This document shows positions 34,862 through 43,991 of a stretch of DNA of 64,000 nucleotides, piece by piece. The position numbers and the translations under genes were made by a program. The stretch's first letter is position 1, and each line of letters begins with the position of its first letter. The DNA is taken from positions 220,397 to 284,396 of the forward strand of contig NZ_JALJXP010000010.1 of assembly GCF_024170165.1 (NCBI RefSeq), in the 5' to 3' direction. The DNA is from Pseudomonas nitroreducens. GTDB lineage: Bacteria; Pseudomonadota; Gammaproteobacteria; Pseudomonadales; Pseudomonadaceae. The notes beneath the pieces are model-generated. The model searched no databases. It had not been told where the DNA came from and saw only the letters and a list, made by a program, of their open reading frames with translations.

Positions 34862-36331
34862 ATGCCGATCCGCCGTTCGAGTACCGCCCTTTTCGCCAGC
34901 CTGGGCCTGACCGTCGCCATTGCTGCCCTGTCGCTCGGGGCCATCCTGGAAATGCGCCGCGATGCCCTGGAAGTCGCCAGCGCCAATGGCCACAACATCG
35001 CCCTGCTGGTTCAACGCGACATCCAGCGCAACCTCGACCTCTACGCCATGACGCTGGAAGCGGTAGTCCACGCCCACGCACAACCCGAGGTGCGCGCACT
35101 GTCCAGCGAGGTGCGCGATTCGCTGCTCAAGGACTACACCGCTCCCACCCGTGGCATGGGCTCGGTGTTCATCACCAACGCCGACGGTCTGGCGACCTTC
35201 AGCTACGGCAAGGAAGTACCGGCGCGCATCGACCTCTCCAGCCGCGAATATTTCCAGGCGCAGCGCGACGCCAGCGGCCAGTCGCTGTTCCTCAGCCATC
35301 CCTACCAGCCCTTCTCGACCAACGCCGAAGCCAGCATCGCCCTGAGCCGCCGCCTGGAGCGCGCCGACGGCAGCTTCGCCGGCGTGGTGGCGGCCAACCT
35401 GGAGCTGAGCTATTTCCGCGAACTGTTCAGCGGCCTGAACCTGGGCGACGGCGGCGCGGTGAGCCTGCACATGCGCGACGGCACGCTGCTGGCGCACTGG
35501 CCCGAGTCGGCACCGGAGCCGGCGCGCACCGGCGCCTTCAAGCACTTCATGGCGAGCCACCAGGAGATCTTCTTCGACACCGGCAGCGACGGCCAGGAAC
35601 GCTGGCACGACTTCCGCCCGGTGGAGGGCTACCCGCTGGTGTTCAGCGTCGCCTTGCCGTCCCGCGAGATCTACGCCGACTGGTACTGGCGCGCCAGCCT
35701 GATCGGCGTGCTGGGCATTGCCCTGGTCGGCGCGGTGCTTGGTCTGGCGCTGCTCGCCCTGCGCCAGATGCGCGAGCGCGACCGCCAGGAAGCCGAACTG
35801 CGGCGGGCCGCCAGCACCGACCCGCTGACCGGCCTGAACAACCGTCGCGCCTTCGACCTGCGCGCCAACCACGAATGGTCGCGCTACCAGCGCAGCGGTG
35901 CGCCCCTGTCCGTGATGCTGATGGATATCGACAAGTTCAAGGCCTACAACGACCACTACGGCCACCCCGCCGGCGACGCCGCGCTGCAGACCGTGGCGCG
36001 GGTGATCGCCGAGTGGTCGCGGCGCCCGGCCGATTGCGCGGCGCGCTTCGGCGGCGAGGAATTCGTCGTGCTGCTGGGCGACAGCGGGGAAGCCGATGCC
36101 CTGGAGCTGGCCGAGCGCATCCGCGCCGCCCTGCAGGCGCTTGCCGTGCCGCACGAATATGGCCCGTTGGGCGTGCTCACCCTGAGCATCGGCGTGGCCA
36201 GCACCTCGCGGTTCAGCCCGGCCGACTGGGCCGAGCTGCTGCAATCCGCCGACAGCGCGCTGTACCAGGCGAAGAACGGCGGACGCAACCAGGTGGTGAG
36301 CTTCCGCTCGGCAGCAGTACAAGCCTCCTGA
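34862..36331 (+). CDS. Cache-domain sensor diguanylate cyclase (GGEEF)
   Basis: The product of about 489 residues has an N-terminal helix (about 7-28), a periplasmic double-Cache sensor region (about 35-275; MGSVFITNADGLATFSYG, PYQPFSTNAEASIALSRRL), a second helix (about 282-305; LIGVLGIALVGAVLGLALL) and a GGDEF domain with STDPLTGLNNRRAFD and active-site GGEEFVVLL. It should produce cyclic di-GMP in response to a small extracellular ligand. No I-site RxxD is seen at the expected place (PADC). Starts at 34850 or 34823 are also open; none has a clear ribosome site. Confidence 0.9.
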   Translation: MPIRRSSTALFASLGLTVAIAALSLGAILEMRRDALEVASANGHNIALLVQRDIQRNLDLYAMTLEAVVHAHAQPEVRALSSEVRDSLLKDYTAPTRGMGSVFITNADGLATFSYGKEVPARIDLSSREYFQAQRDASGQSLFLSHPYQPFSTNAEASIALSRRLERADGSFAGVVAANLELSYFRELFSGLNLGDGGAVSLHMRDGTLLAHWPESAPEPARTGAFKHFMASHQEIFFDTGSDGQERWHDFRPVEGYPLVFSVALPSREIYADWYWRASLIGVLGIALVGAVLGLALLALRQMRERDRQEAELRRAASTDPLTGLNNRRAFDLRANHEWSRYQRSGAPLSVMLMDIDKFKAYNDHYGHPAGDAALQTVARVIAEWSRRPADCAARFGGEEFVVLLGDSGEADALELAERIRAALQALAVPHEYGPLGVLTLSIGVASTSRFSPADWAELLQSADSALYQAKNGGRNQVVSFRSAAVQAS

Positions 36332-36359
36332 GCACGCCCGCCCAGTTAAACCACAGGCG

Positions 36360-38339
36360 CTAGGCCTGCGGCGCCAACACCTGTTGCGGCGCCGCTGCGG
36401 GGTGCTGCGTCAGGTGTTCGTCGTAACGCAGCAGGCGCCCGGCATTGGCCAGCACCAGCAGCGTGCTGAGGTTGTGCAGCAGCGCTGCAATCATCGCCCC
36501 GGCCGCGCCGAGCAGGCCGAAGGCCGCCGCAACGACGATCGCCAGGGTCCAGCCCAGACCGATCAGCACGTTGACCTGCAAGGTGCGACGGCACAGGCGG
36601 CTCAGGCGGACACTGGTGCCCAGCCGGCGCAGGTCGCCATTGATCAGCACGATGTCCGCCGCCGCCAGGGCAATGTCGGCGCCACCCGCGCCCATGGCCA
36701 CGCCCACCGCGCCAGCCTTGAGGGCCAGGGAGTCGTTGATGCCGTCGCCGACCACCAGTGGGCGGAAGCCGCTCTGCAGTTCCTGGTTCACCTGGTGCAG
36801 CTTGTCTTCCGGCAGGGCCTGGGCCACCACGCTGCCGATGCCAACCTGCGCGGCCACCGTATCGGCCACGCTGCGTCGGTCACCGGTCAGCAGCAACTGA
36901 CGGCGCAGGCCGAGTTCGCGCAGCTGCTCCATGGCCTCGCCGGCTTCGACCCGCACGTTGTCAGCCAGCAGCAGCCAGGCGAGGAAGCGTCCGTCCAGCG
37001 CCAGGCCGGCAATCGGTCCGTCATGCTGCGGCACCTCGGGCAAGGCGATGCCCAGGCGCTGGAACAGTTCCGGCCGGCCCAGCGCCGCCGCGCCCTCCTG
37101 CGTCTGCGCCACGACGCCGAAGCCCTGGCGCTCGTGCAGCTCGCTCAGCGGCAGTTGCCGTTCATGGGGCACCAGCGCCGCCAGCGCGCGGCTGACCGGA
37201 TGGCTGCTGGCGGCGCCCAGGCTGGCAGCCAGCCGCGCGATGGCATCCTGGGACTGGCGCGGGTCGGCGCTGACGATGCTGTGCAGGCGCAGCTCGCCGT
37301 AGGTCAGGGTGCCGGTCTTGTCGATCACCAGCGAAGACAGGTCGGCCAGCTCTTCGAGGAAGGCCGAGCCGCGAATCAGGATGCCGTGCCGCGCCGCCAC
37401 GGCGATACCGGCAACGGCGGTGGCCGGGGCGGCCAGCACCAGCACGCAGGGGCAGGCCGCCACCAGCACGGCGAGCATCGCCTGGGCGTCGCTGGTGATG
37501 AACCAGGTGGCGGCGGCGATCAGCAACACCAGCAGCAGGTAGCGCCCGGCGTAGCGCTCCAGCAGGCGGGTGATCGGCGGCTTGGCCTGTTCGGCGCGCT
37601 GCATCAGGGCGATGACCTTGCCCAGCGTGGAGTCGTCGCCGGTGCGGGTCACTTCCACCCGCAGCAAGCCATCGAGGTTGATGGCGCCGCCGTAGATGTC
37701 CGCCCCCACCGCGACTTCCACGGGCACCGCTTCGCCGGTGATCGGCGCGGTATCGAGGCTGGCCTGCCCTTCGAGCACGCGGCCGTCGGCCGGCACCCGG
37801 TCGCCGGCACGTACTTCGACCTGGTCGCCAGCCTTCAGGCTGGCGTTGTCCACTTCGCGCACCTGGCCATCGGCGCCGATCACCCGCGCCTGGCTACGGG
37901 TCAGCCGGCCGAGTGCCTCGATGGCCTCCTGCGAACCGAGCACGCTGCGCTCTTCGAGGACGTGGCCGAAGATCATGATGATCGGCAGCAACGCCGCCGT
38001 GGCCAGGTCGCCGGTGGCCCAGGCGCCGAGCATGGCCAGGCCGATCAGTTGATCGGTGAGGCCGTGCAGGCTGGGATGCAGCAGGCTGTGCCAGGCCGAA
38101 CGCAGCACCGGCACCGCCACCAGCAGCGAGGCTATGCCCAGCAGCAATTGGGCCACGCCCTCCTGCTCGGGCGCCAGCCAGCGCCACGCCAGCCCGAGGC
38201 CGAGCAGGCCCAGGGCGAGCATCGCCAGGCTCAGCTGGCGCGCGGCACGGCGGCGCTCGTCGACGGAGAGCAGCCCGGAGGTCAGGTGCAGGTGGCTGTG
38301 ACCGTGATGGTCATGGCCGTGGTGGTGATGGCCACTCAT
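36360..38339 (-). CDS. P1B-type heavy-metal ATPase with His-rich N-terminus (HmtA-like)
   Basis: The 659-residue inner membrane P-type ATPase opens with HHHHGHDHHGHSH and has no CxxC heavy-metal domain. Catalytic motifs are complete: PITGEAVPVE (actuator), the transmembrane metal site ACPCVLV, DKTGTLT with the phosphorylated Asp, SSHPVSRAL and GDGINDSLALK. About eight helices are visible. In layout it resembles HmtA of P. aeruginosa, reported as a zinc/copper importer and encoded next to SPFH genes in a Zur-controlled cluster (recalled, not checked). It is the last gene of a four-gene minus-strand run 44 nt after the third SPFH gene. Export of Zn/Cd/Co is the alternative, but the Zur-like box favours uptake or redistribution under zinc shortage. 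Confidence 0.9.
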   Translation of the reverse strand: MSGHHHHGHDHHGHSHLHLTSGLLSVDERRRAARQLSLAMLALGLLGLGLAWRWLAPEQEGVAQLLLGIASLLVAVPVLRSAWHSLLHPSLHGLTDQLIGLAMLGAWATGDLATAALLPIIMIFGHVLEERSVLGSQEAIEALGRLTRSQARVIGADGQVREVDNASLKAGDQVEVRAGDRVPADGRVLEGQASLDTAPITGEAVPVEVAVGADIYGGAINLDGLLRVEVTRTGDDSTLGKVIALMQRAEQAKPPITRLLERYAGRYLLLVLLIAAATWFITSDAQAMLAVLVAACPCVLVLAAPATAVAGIAVAARHGILIRGSAFLEELADLSSLVIDKTGTLTYGELRLHSIVSADPRQSQDAIARLAASLGAASSHPVSRALAALVPHERQLPLSELHERQGFGVVAQTQEGAAALGRPELFQRLGIALPEVPQHDGPIAGLALDGRFLAWLLLADNVRVEAGEAMEQLRELGLRRQLLLTGDRRSVADTVAAQVGIGSVVAQALPEDKLHQVNQELQSGFRPLVVGDGINDSLALKAGAVGVAMGAGGADIALAAADIVLINGDLRRLGTSVRLSRLCRRTLQVNVLIGLGWTLAIVVAAAFGLLGAAGAMIAALLHNLSTLLVLANAGRLLRYDEHLTQHPAAAPQQVLAPQA

Positions 38340-38382
38340 GCCGGGAAGCTCCTGCTGGCAGAGAAAGACGGAACGAACGCGG

Positions 38383-39411
38383 TCATTGCTTTGGCCCCTG
38401 CAGGATCATCCGTCCTGCGTCGTCGGGGTTCACTGCCGTCACCGAGCCGGCACGCGAGAGGATCGCCGGGACCTTTTCGCGGTACAGGCGCAGCAGCAGG
38501 CCCGGGTCCTGCTGCTGGCCGAGGCTGACGATGCTGGCAGTATCGCTGCGCGCGCGGGCCAGCCGCTCGGTCGCCTCGGCGTGCGCCACCTGGACGATAC
38601 GGTCGGACGACTGGGTCGCCTGCTGTTGCTTGCGTGCAGCGTCGTTGCGGGCATTGGCCACCAGTTGCTCGGCCTGCTGGCTGGCCGTCAACACGGCATT
38701 GAAGGCGCTGACCGCCGAGAGCGGCAGGGATGACTGCACGTCGACCCGGACGATCTCGATGCCCAGGCCGGCATGCTCCTGCTGCAGCTTCGCCAGGCTG
38801 GCATTGATGCCTTGCTGCAGGTCGCCACGCAGGCGCTCGCGGCGCTCGGCCAGGCCGGAATCGCCGCCCACCAGCTCGGGGCGCGCGACCAGGATGGCGT
38901 CCATGTCGCGGGACGCGCAGACCTGCACCGCATTGCGCTCCACCAGGCGATCCAGCGCCGGCTCCACGTGCTCGCCCTGCAGGGCGAAGGCGTAGGGATC
39001 GCTGACCTTGTAGAAGACCCGCACGTCCAGCTGCACCACGCCGGAATCGCCGGTCAGCAGGTAGCCGGAACCGGCGCTGGAATCGTTGGCCAGGGTGCCG
39101 TCGTAATCGGTCTTCTGTGCCTGCTCCGAACGCAGCAGCAGTTCGACCCGGCGCTCGGTCACACGGCCGGCCGAAGGCAGCATGATCACCTCCTCGAAGG
39201 GACGCGGCCAGGCCAGCAGCAGGCCGGCGTTCTGGATACGGTCCTGGGCGCCGAGGCGCAATACCACCGCGCGGCTCTCCGGGCCGATCTGCCGGACATT
39301 GCCGAGCAGCCAGCCCAGCGCTGCCAGCAGCGTCACCAGATACAACGCCAGGAAGCCGGTGCGCCCGGCCTGCAGCCAGGGACTCGGCCGCCCCTGCTCG
39401 GGCTTACTCAT
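38383..39411 (-). CDS. SPFH/band-7 membrane protein, HflC-like (third of three)
   Basis: The 342-residue protein has one N-terminal helix (about residues 18-36; FLALYLVTLLAALGWLL) followed by a band-7 domain (GPESRAVVLRLGAQD ... GVVQLDVRVFYKVSDPYAFAL) and a coiled C-terminal part rich in Ala, Gln and Arg (ASQQAEQLVANARNDAARKQ). It resembles HflC/HflK, which form large ring assemblies around FtsH, but here it belongs to the metal-ATPase operon. ATG 39411 overlaps the upstream gene by 8 nt; a longer upstream frame is just out-of-frame overlap with that gene. Confidence 0.85.
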   Translation of the reverse strand: MSKPEQGRPSPWLQAGRTGFLALYLVTLLAALGWLLGNVRQIGPESRAVVLRLGAQDRIQNAGLLLAWPRPFEEVIMLPSAGRVTERRVELLLRSEQAQKTDYDGTLANDSSAGSGYLLTGDSGVVQLDVRVFYKVSDPYAFALQGEHVEPALDRLVERNAVQVCASRDMDAILVARPELVGGDSGLAERRERLRGDLQQGINASLAKLQQEHAGLGIEIVRVDVQSSLPLSAVSAFNAVLTASQQAEQLVANARNDAARKQQQATQSSDRIVQVAHAEATERLARARSDTASIVSLGQQQDPGLLLRLYREKVPAILSRAGSVTAVNPDDAGRMILQGPKQ

Positions 39412-40465
39412 GGGCAGAACCATTGGCATGCGCCGCCGCGGGCAGCGTCGGGCCATCGACCAGCACGCGGAACGGCGCTGCGTCGGTGCGCAATACCAGG
39501 CGCGTGCCGGGGTTGACGATGGTGCCGAGGGTGTCGAGGGAGCGCAGCAGGTTGTACAGCTCCGGCGCGCCGGCATAGGCCTTGCCGTAGATTTCGGCAG
39601 CCTCGACCTGGGACTGCGCCTGGATATCGGCAGCCTTCACGTTGGCGTCGGCCTCCAGGATGCGCGCATCGCGCTCGGCGGCAGACTGGATCTCGGCCGC
39701 CTTGCGCTTGCCTTCGGCGGTGCGCTCGGTGGCGATGGTTTCGCGCTCGGCGCGCATGCGGTCGACCGTGGCGTCGAGGGTCACCTTCGGCAGCGTCAGG
39801 CGCTCGATGCCCACCTGCACCACCCGCACACCGTAGGTGTCGCCGAGCTGCTTGTCGATCTGCTGGCGCAGGCGCTGCTCGAAGTCGTCGATGCGCACGC
39901 GGCTGCCGTCGACGTTGACCAGGTCGGCCAGCTCGAAGCCGCTGGCGGTGGTCTCCAGCGCCGAGCCGACCAGGGTGCGGATCTGCCGCGCGGCTTCGTC
40001 GGGCTGGTTCTGCACCGCGCGCATGAAGCGCTGGATGCTCTCCGGGTCCGGTGCCACCTGCCAGGCGATATAGGCCTGGACGATGATCCGCAGGCCGTCG
40101 CGGGTGCCGACGTCCTGCAGGCCGCTGGAAGTGGTGCGCAGGCGCAGGTCCACCGGCACCGCCGCCTCGAAGGGTACCGGCCAGCGCCAGGCCAGGCCCG
40201 GCTGGATCAGCACCCGCGAGGGATTGCCGAAGCGGGTGATGACCGTCGCCTCGCCCACCCGGACCTGGACGAAGCAGGCCGTGGCGGCCATCGCCAGCAC
40301 CAGCAGCGCGGCCACGCCTATGCGTCGCCAGGCGTGGCCGGGCTCGCCGCGGCCGTGCTCATGATCGTGGTCGTGCGGGTGACCGTGGCCATGGTCGTGG
40401 GAATGATCATGGCCGCAGTCATGGGAGGAATGCCCGTCATGGGCGTGGGTGGCGTTCGAGCTCAA
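39404..40465 (-). CDS. SPFH/band-7 protein with His-rich N-terminus, HflK/HflC-like (second of three)
   Basis: The 353-residue product begins with a strikingly His/Asp-rich tail (about residues 7-38; HDHSHDHGHGHPHDHDHEHG), then a single helix (about 49-65) and a band-7 domain (VRVGEATVITRFGNPSRVLI) with an HflC-like coiled segment (MRAERETIATERTAEGKRKA, YGKAYAGAPELYNLLRSL). The His-rich tail should bind zinc or similar metals in the cytoplasm. The start codon is TTG at 40465, supported by AGGAG 8 nt upstream. It follows the first SPFH gene after 27 nt. Confidence 0.85.
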   Translation of the reverse strand: MSSNATHAHDGHSSHDCGHDHSHDHGHGHPHDHDHEHGRGEPGHAWRRIGVAALLVLAMAATACFVQVRVGEATVITRFGNPSRVLIQPGLAWRWPVPFEAAVPVDLRLRTTSSGLQDVGTRDGLRIIVQAYIAWQVAPDPESIQRFMRAVQNQPDEAARQIRTLVGSALETTASGFELADLVNVDGSRVRIDDFEQRLRQQIDKQLGDTYGVRVVQVGIERLTLPKVTLDATVDRMRAERETIATERTAEGKRKAAEIQSAAERDARILEADANVKAADIQAQSQVEAAEIYGKAYAGAPELYNLLRSLDTLGTIVNPGTRLVLRTDAAPFRVLVDGPTLPAAAHANGSAHE

Positions 40466-40492
40466 AGGACGCGCTCCTGGGCTGCGGCGGGA

Positions 40493-42451
40493 TCAGGGGA
40501 AACCCAATGAAGGGGCGCCGGGCGCGGCATAGCCACGCAGGTCCAGCGTCGGCGCCTGGCCGGCGGCCAGGCGGTGGTCGATGATCAGGCTGTTGGCCCC
40601 GTTCAGCCCCTGGCTCAGGCGGCCCAGGTACTGTTCGAGGAGGAAGGCCTGGCCGGCACGCTGCCAGGCCGTGCGCTCGGCGGCGAAACGCAGCTCGGCG
40701 GTACGCGCCTTGCTGGTGGTTTCGTGGGCGTCGGCCGTGGCCTTGTCGGTCAGCGTGGTGGCGTTGAGTTGCGCGATGTTCGCCTGCTGCGCGGCGAGGC
40801 CGCGGTCGCGGGCGATCAGGGCCTGGGCGGTGATCTGCGCCGCCTGCACGGCGTGGTAGGCGTTGGCCGCGCCAGCCGGCGGGTGGATCGCCTCCACCGA
40901 AGTGGCGAGCAGCTCCACGCCGCTGTCGAGGCGATCGAGGTCAGCCTGCACCGCGCGGCCGATGTCGTGGCCGAGGGCTTCGCGCTCGGCACCGAGTACG
41001 CCGTCCAGCGTGCGCCCGGCGAAATCATGCACCAGCACGCGATTGGCGATGCTGCGCAGCAGTTGTTCAACGTCGGTGCTGTGGTAGGTCGCCGCCAGCG
41101 CGGCCTGGTCGCTCAGGCCGATGCGGTAGATGAAGCGCACGTCCATGTTGACGATCTGGAAGCTCTGCCGACCGCCATCGACGCCGGCGATGATCTGCGA
41201 GTTCTCGCTCAGGTGGGTGGCGTCCCACAGGCGGTTGGCATTGGCCGGAGCCGGCCCTTCGGCCGGCGCCAGCGGCTCGGCGGCGCTGTCCGAGCCCGAG
41301 GTGGCCAGCTCGCGGATGACGCCGTTGTCCACGTTCAGCACCTTGCCGAACGGCCACGGCAGCCCGACATGCAGCCCCGGCTGGTAGACCTCCAGCGGAT
41401 TGCCGAAGCGCTCGTAGACGCCGCGTCCATTCATGGGCACCTCGACCACGCCGGTCAGCAGCCAGCCGACCACAGCCACCAGCGCAGCCACCGGCAGGAA
41501 GGCGCGGCGCATGAAATCGAAAGCCCAGACCTGGCGCAGATCGATACCCAGGCGCTGCTGCAGCTCGCCCTGGATGAACGCCAGCGGGCGCGGCGGCCAT
41601 TGCAGGGACCCGGCGACCAGGCTGCGCGCCACCAGCACCGGCTCCTGGCGCGGGCGACGCGGGCTGAACACCGACAGCAGCGCACGCAGCAGCAGCTCAA
41701 CCGCCGCCAAGCCCGGCAGCAGGCCGATCAGCACCGCCAGCCGCGCCGGCCACAGGCGCTGCCCGTCCACCAGTACCAGGCAGGCGATCGTCAGTACCTG
41801 GACGACCATGACCAGACGCAGCATGGCCGCCAGGGACTCGGCTTCCGGGCAGGTGACCTCGGTTTCGGCAGCCAGGTGGCGTTCCACCACCACCAGGCAG
41901 AAGGCCGAGGCCACCAGGATGCCAACGACAATCCAGGTCAGTTGGCCGGCCGTTGCCGGCACCGGAAGGTCGAAGCGCCAGGCGTCCTTCACCAGCAGCA
42001 GAGCGAGCCCCGCGAGGCCGAACAACCACAGCGCCTCGCCGCCGATGCGCCGGACCTGCAGGCGACAAGCCTCGACGCCCCGTTCAAGCCAGCGCTCGTA
42101 ACCGCTCAGCGGTTGCGCGTCGGGCGCGGCCGGCGTCTCGTCTTCGCGCTGCCAGAAGCGCAGCGGCGCCGGCCGCTGGCCGATGGCCCGGGCGCGCCAG
42201 CGGGCGACCCACCAGGCCGACTGGGCGCTCGCGCCGAGCAACAGCAGCGACGCTGCGTTGACGTCCAGCAGGGCCACCCAGTGAGAGCCGGCGGAGAACA
42301 GGCCGACCAGGTAGCCCACTGCCCACAACAGCAGCGCCACCAGCGCCGGCAGCCAGGTCAGCAGCACCAGCGGCCGCGACAGCGTCAGCGAACGCTGGAA
42401 GCGCGGCAGCCCATCGAGTGGCTCCGCCTCGATGTCCAGATCGACTCTCAT
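40493..42451 (-). CDS. Large polytopic SPFH/band-7 protein (first of three)
   Basis: The 652-residue protein has about five hydrophobic helices in the first 280 residues and a sixth near 325 (AFLPVAALVAVVGWLLTG). The C-terminal half is a band-7/HflK-like domain (MNGRGVYERFGNPLEVYQPGLHV) with a coiled tail (LTDKATADAHETTSKARTAE). The extra polytopic N-terminal module distinguishes it from ordinary HflK. ATG 42451 follows GGAG at 7 nt; an in-frame ATG at 42484 has no ribosome site. It is the first gene of the four-gene operon and lies about 90 nt downstream of the Zur-like box. Confidence 0.85.
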   Translation of the reverse strand: MRVDLDIEAEPLDGLPRFQRSLTLSRPLVLLTWLPALVALLLWAVGYLVGLFSAGSHWVALLDVNAASLLLLGASAQSAWWVARWRARAIGQRPAPLRFWQREDETPAAPDAQPLSGYERWLERGVEACRLQVRRIGGEALWLFGLAGLALLLVKDAWRFDLPVPATAGQLTWIVVGILVASAFCLVVVERHLAAETEVTCPEAESLAAMLRLVMVVQVLTIACLVLVDGQRLWPARLAVLIGLLPGLAAVELLLRALLSVFSPRRPRQEPVLVARSLVAGSLQWPPRPLAFIQGELQQRLGIDLRQVWAFDFMRRAFLPVAALVAVVGWLLTGVVEVPMNGRGVYERFGNPLEVYQPGLHVGLPWPFGKVLNVDNGVIRELATSGSDSAAEPLAPAEGPAPANANRLWDATHLSENSQIIAGVDGGRQSFQIVNMDVRFIYRIGLSDQAALAATYHSTDVEQLLRSIANRVLVHDFAGRTLDGVLGAEREALGHDIGRAVQADLDRLDSGVELLATSVEAIHPPAGAANAYHAVQAAQITAQALIARDRGLAAQQANIAQLNATTLTDKATADAHETTSKARTAELRFAAERTAWQRAGQAFLLEQYLGRLSQGLNGANSLIIDHRLAAGQAPTLDLRGYAAPGAPSLGFP

Positions 42452-42818
42452 GAAGACTCCAGGAAGGCCAGGCAGCTCCGACAACCAGCAGGAGATGCCA
42501 TCGACGGGCAGCCGGCGGGCGCCCGAGAGGGAGAAAAAGATATGTTATAACTCAGGAAGTTAAGGATTTGTTAACGAATATTTCGCACCGTCTGCCCGCG
42601 AACGGCCCCTGCCACCGAGGGTGACTTCAGACCCGCCGGCGCCCCGCCCGCCGCACCCGGATCGGGCGGTAGGCGGAACACCCAGGGAAACGCCGGGCCC
42701 ATGACGGTGTGCGAGGCCCGCCACAGCAATCCCCACATTCCTCGCCGGATGCTGGCAAAATCGCCCGCCGCAAAAACCTGCGTACGGCACGTGCCAGCAC
42801 CGCAAGTGGAGACCCTGC
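42452..42818. other. 367-bp divergent region, SPFH operon / kinase gene
   Basis: It holds the Zur-box match at 42539-42551 and an AT-rich patch at 42536-42590 in otherwise GC-rich DNA. No gene or riboswitch was recognised before the kinase gene. Confidence 0.5.
42539..42551 (-). promoter_or_regulatory. Zur box upstream of the SPFH/metal-ATPase operon
   Basis: On the minus strand GTTATAACATATC agrees with the gammaproteobacterial Zur core GTTATAATATAAC at 11 of 13 positions. It stands in a local AT-rich patch 88 nt before the first gene. By established knowledge Zur represses zinc-uptake genes when zinc is plentiful. Confidence 0.65.
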
Positions 42819-43958
42819 ATGACCAAACGCCTGAGCCATGGCATGGGCCTGGAGCCCGTGGAGCCCGACTGGCCAGCGCTGACCGAGATGGAAGTCGCCA
42901 GTCTGCTGGAAGGATTCGGCCAGGCCGACGCCCGCCTGACGTGGCACAGCCCTCGGCCGTTTTCTGCTGCCGCGCTGGTGGAAACCGCCCGCGGCCCCTT
43001 GTTCGTCAAGCGCCACCACCCCAGCGTGCGCAGCGTTGCGCAACTGGTCGAGGAGCACACATTCCTCGACCATCTGGCCCGCCACGGCGCGCCGGTCCCC
43101 CAGGTGCTGCGCGATGAGCACGGTCGCAGCGCCATTGCTCGCGACGGCTGGACCTACGAGGTCCACACGCAGGCCCGGGGGCTGGACCTGTACCGCGACG
43201 CGCTGTCCTGGACGCCCTTCCGGCACAACGCCCATGCCTTCGCCGCCGGCGTCGCCCTGGCGCAGTTGCACCGGGCTGCCGGGAGCTTCGATGCACCGTC
43301 GCGCAGCACCGACGTGCTTTTCAGCAACCTCAACCTGTTCGGCGCACAGGACCCCATCGCCGCCATCGAGGCGACCTTCCCGCGCTTCCCGGCCCTAGCC
43401 CAATACCTGCAGGCGCGCCCGTGGAAGGAAGCGCTGAGCGAGCTGCACCTGCCGCTGCAACGCGCCCTGCTGCCCTACCTGCAGCGCCAGCCGGTGTTGT
43501 GGACCCACAACGACTGGCACGCCTCCAACCTGCTGTGGAGCGACGACAGCCCACAGGCACAGGTGGCCTCGGTGCTGGACTTCGGCCTGAGCGACCGCAC
43601 CTTCGCCCTCTTCGACCTGGCCACCGCCATCGAGCGCAACCTGGTGCCCTGGCTGGAACTGGACCAGGGCCGCGCCGCCGTGGCCGACCTCGACGCCCTC
43701 GACGCGTTGCTGAGCGGCTACGCCAGCGTGCGCCCGCTGAGCCGCGACGACCTGCTCGCGCTGGCCGCGCTGCTGCCGCTGGTGCATGCGGATTTCGCCC
43801 TCTCCGAAATCGGCTACTTCCACGGCCTGCTCGGCTCGGAGGAAAATGCCGCCCTGGCCTACGACAACTACCTGATCGGCCACAGCCGCTGGTTCGCCGA
43901 CAGCGAAGGCCAGCGGCTGCTCAACCATCTGCGCCAACTGGCGGCCAGGGCGATCTGA
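42819..43958 (+). CDS. APH-family (aminoglycoside phosphotransferase-like) small-molecule kinase
   Basis: The 379-residue cytoplasmic protein has the APH/choline-kinase fold: a nucleotide-binding N-lobe (ETARGPLFVKRHHPSVRS with the conserved Lys), the catalytic loop WTHNDWHASNLLW (near residue 230, HxDxxxxN) and the magnesium motif VLDFGLSDR (near 253). It lies 33 nt before the pnuC-like gene, as a similar gene pair does in P. aeruginosa, so phosphorylation of a vitamin (for example a pyridine nucleoside or thiamine) imported by PnuC is a fair guess. An antibiotic-resistance role is not suggested by the context. GGAG precedes the ATG. Confidence 0.85.
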   Translation: MTKRLSHGMGLEPVEPDWPALTEMEVASLLEGFGQADARLTWHSPRPFSAAALVETARGPLFVKRHHPSVRSVAQLVEEHTFLDHLARHGAPVPQVLRDEHGRSAIARDGWTYEVHTQARGLDLYRDALSWTPFRHNAHAFAAGVALAQLHRAAGSFDAPSRSTDVLFSNLNLFGAQDPIAAIEATFPRFPALAQYLQARPWKEALSELHLPLQRALLPYLQRQPVLWTHNDWHASNLLWSDDSPQAQVASVLDFGLSDRTFALFDLATAIERNLVPWLELDQGRAAVADLDALDALLSGYASVRPLSRDDLLALAALLPLVHADFALSEIGYFHGLLGSEENAALAYDNYLIGHSRWFADSEGQRLLNHLRQLAARAI

Positions 43959-43991
43959 CTCGCCCGAACAAGCATTCTGAGGAAAACGGGC

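Noticed and set aside
36384..42550. Long plus-strand frames opposite the metal-ATPase and SPFH genes
   Set aside because: They are His/Gln/Arg-rich reverse translations of conserved motifs such as DKTGTLT and have no homology of their own.
42560..42818. Possible TPP or NAD riboswitch before the kinase/pnuC pair
   Set aside because: No conserved thi-box or NAD-aptamer sequence could be recognised in the leader.
42819..43958. Aminoglycoside resistance gene
   Set aside because: Only the generic APH fold is seen; there is no specific resistance signature or mobile context, and pairing with PnuC points to metabolism.
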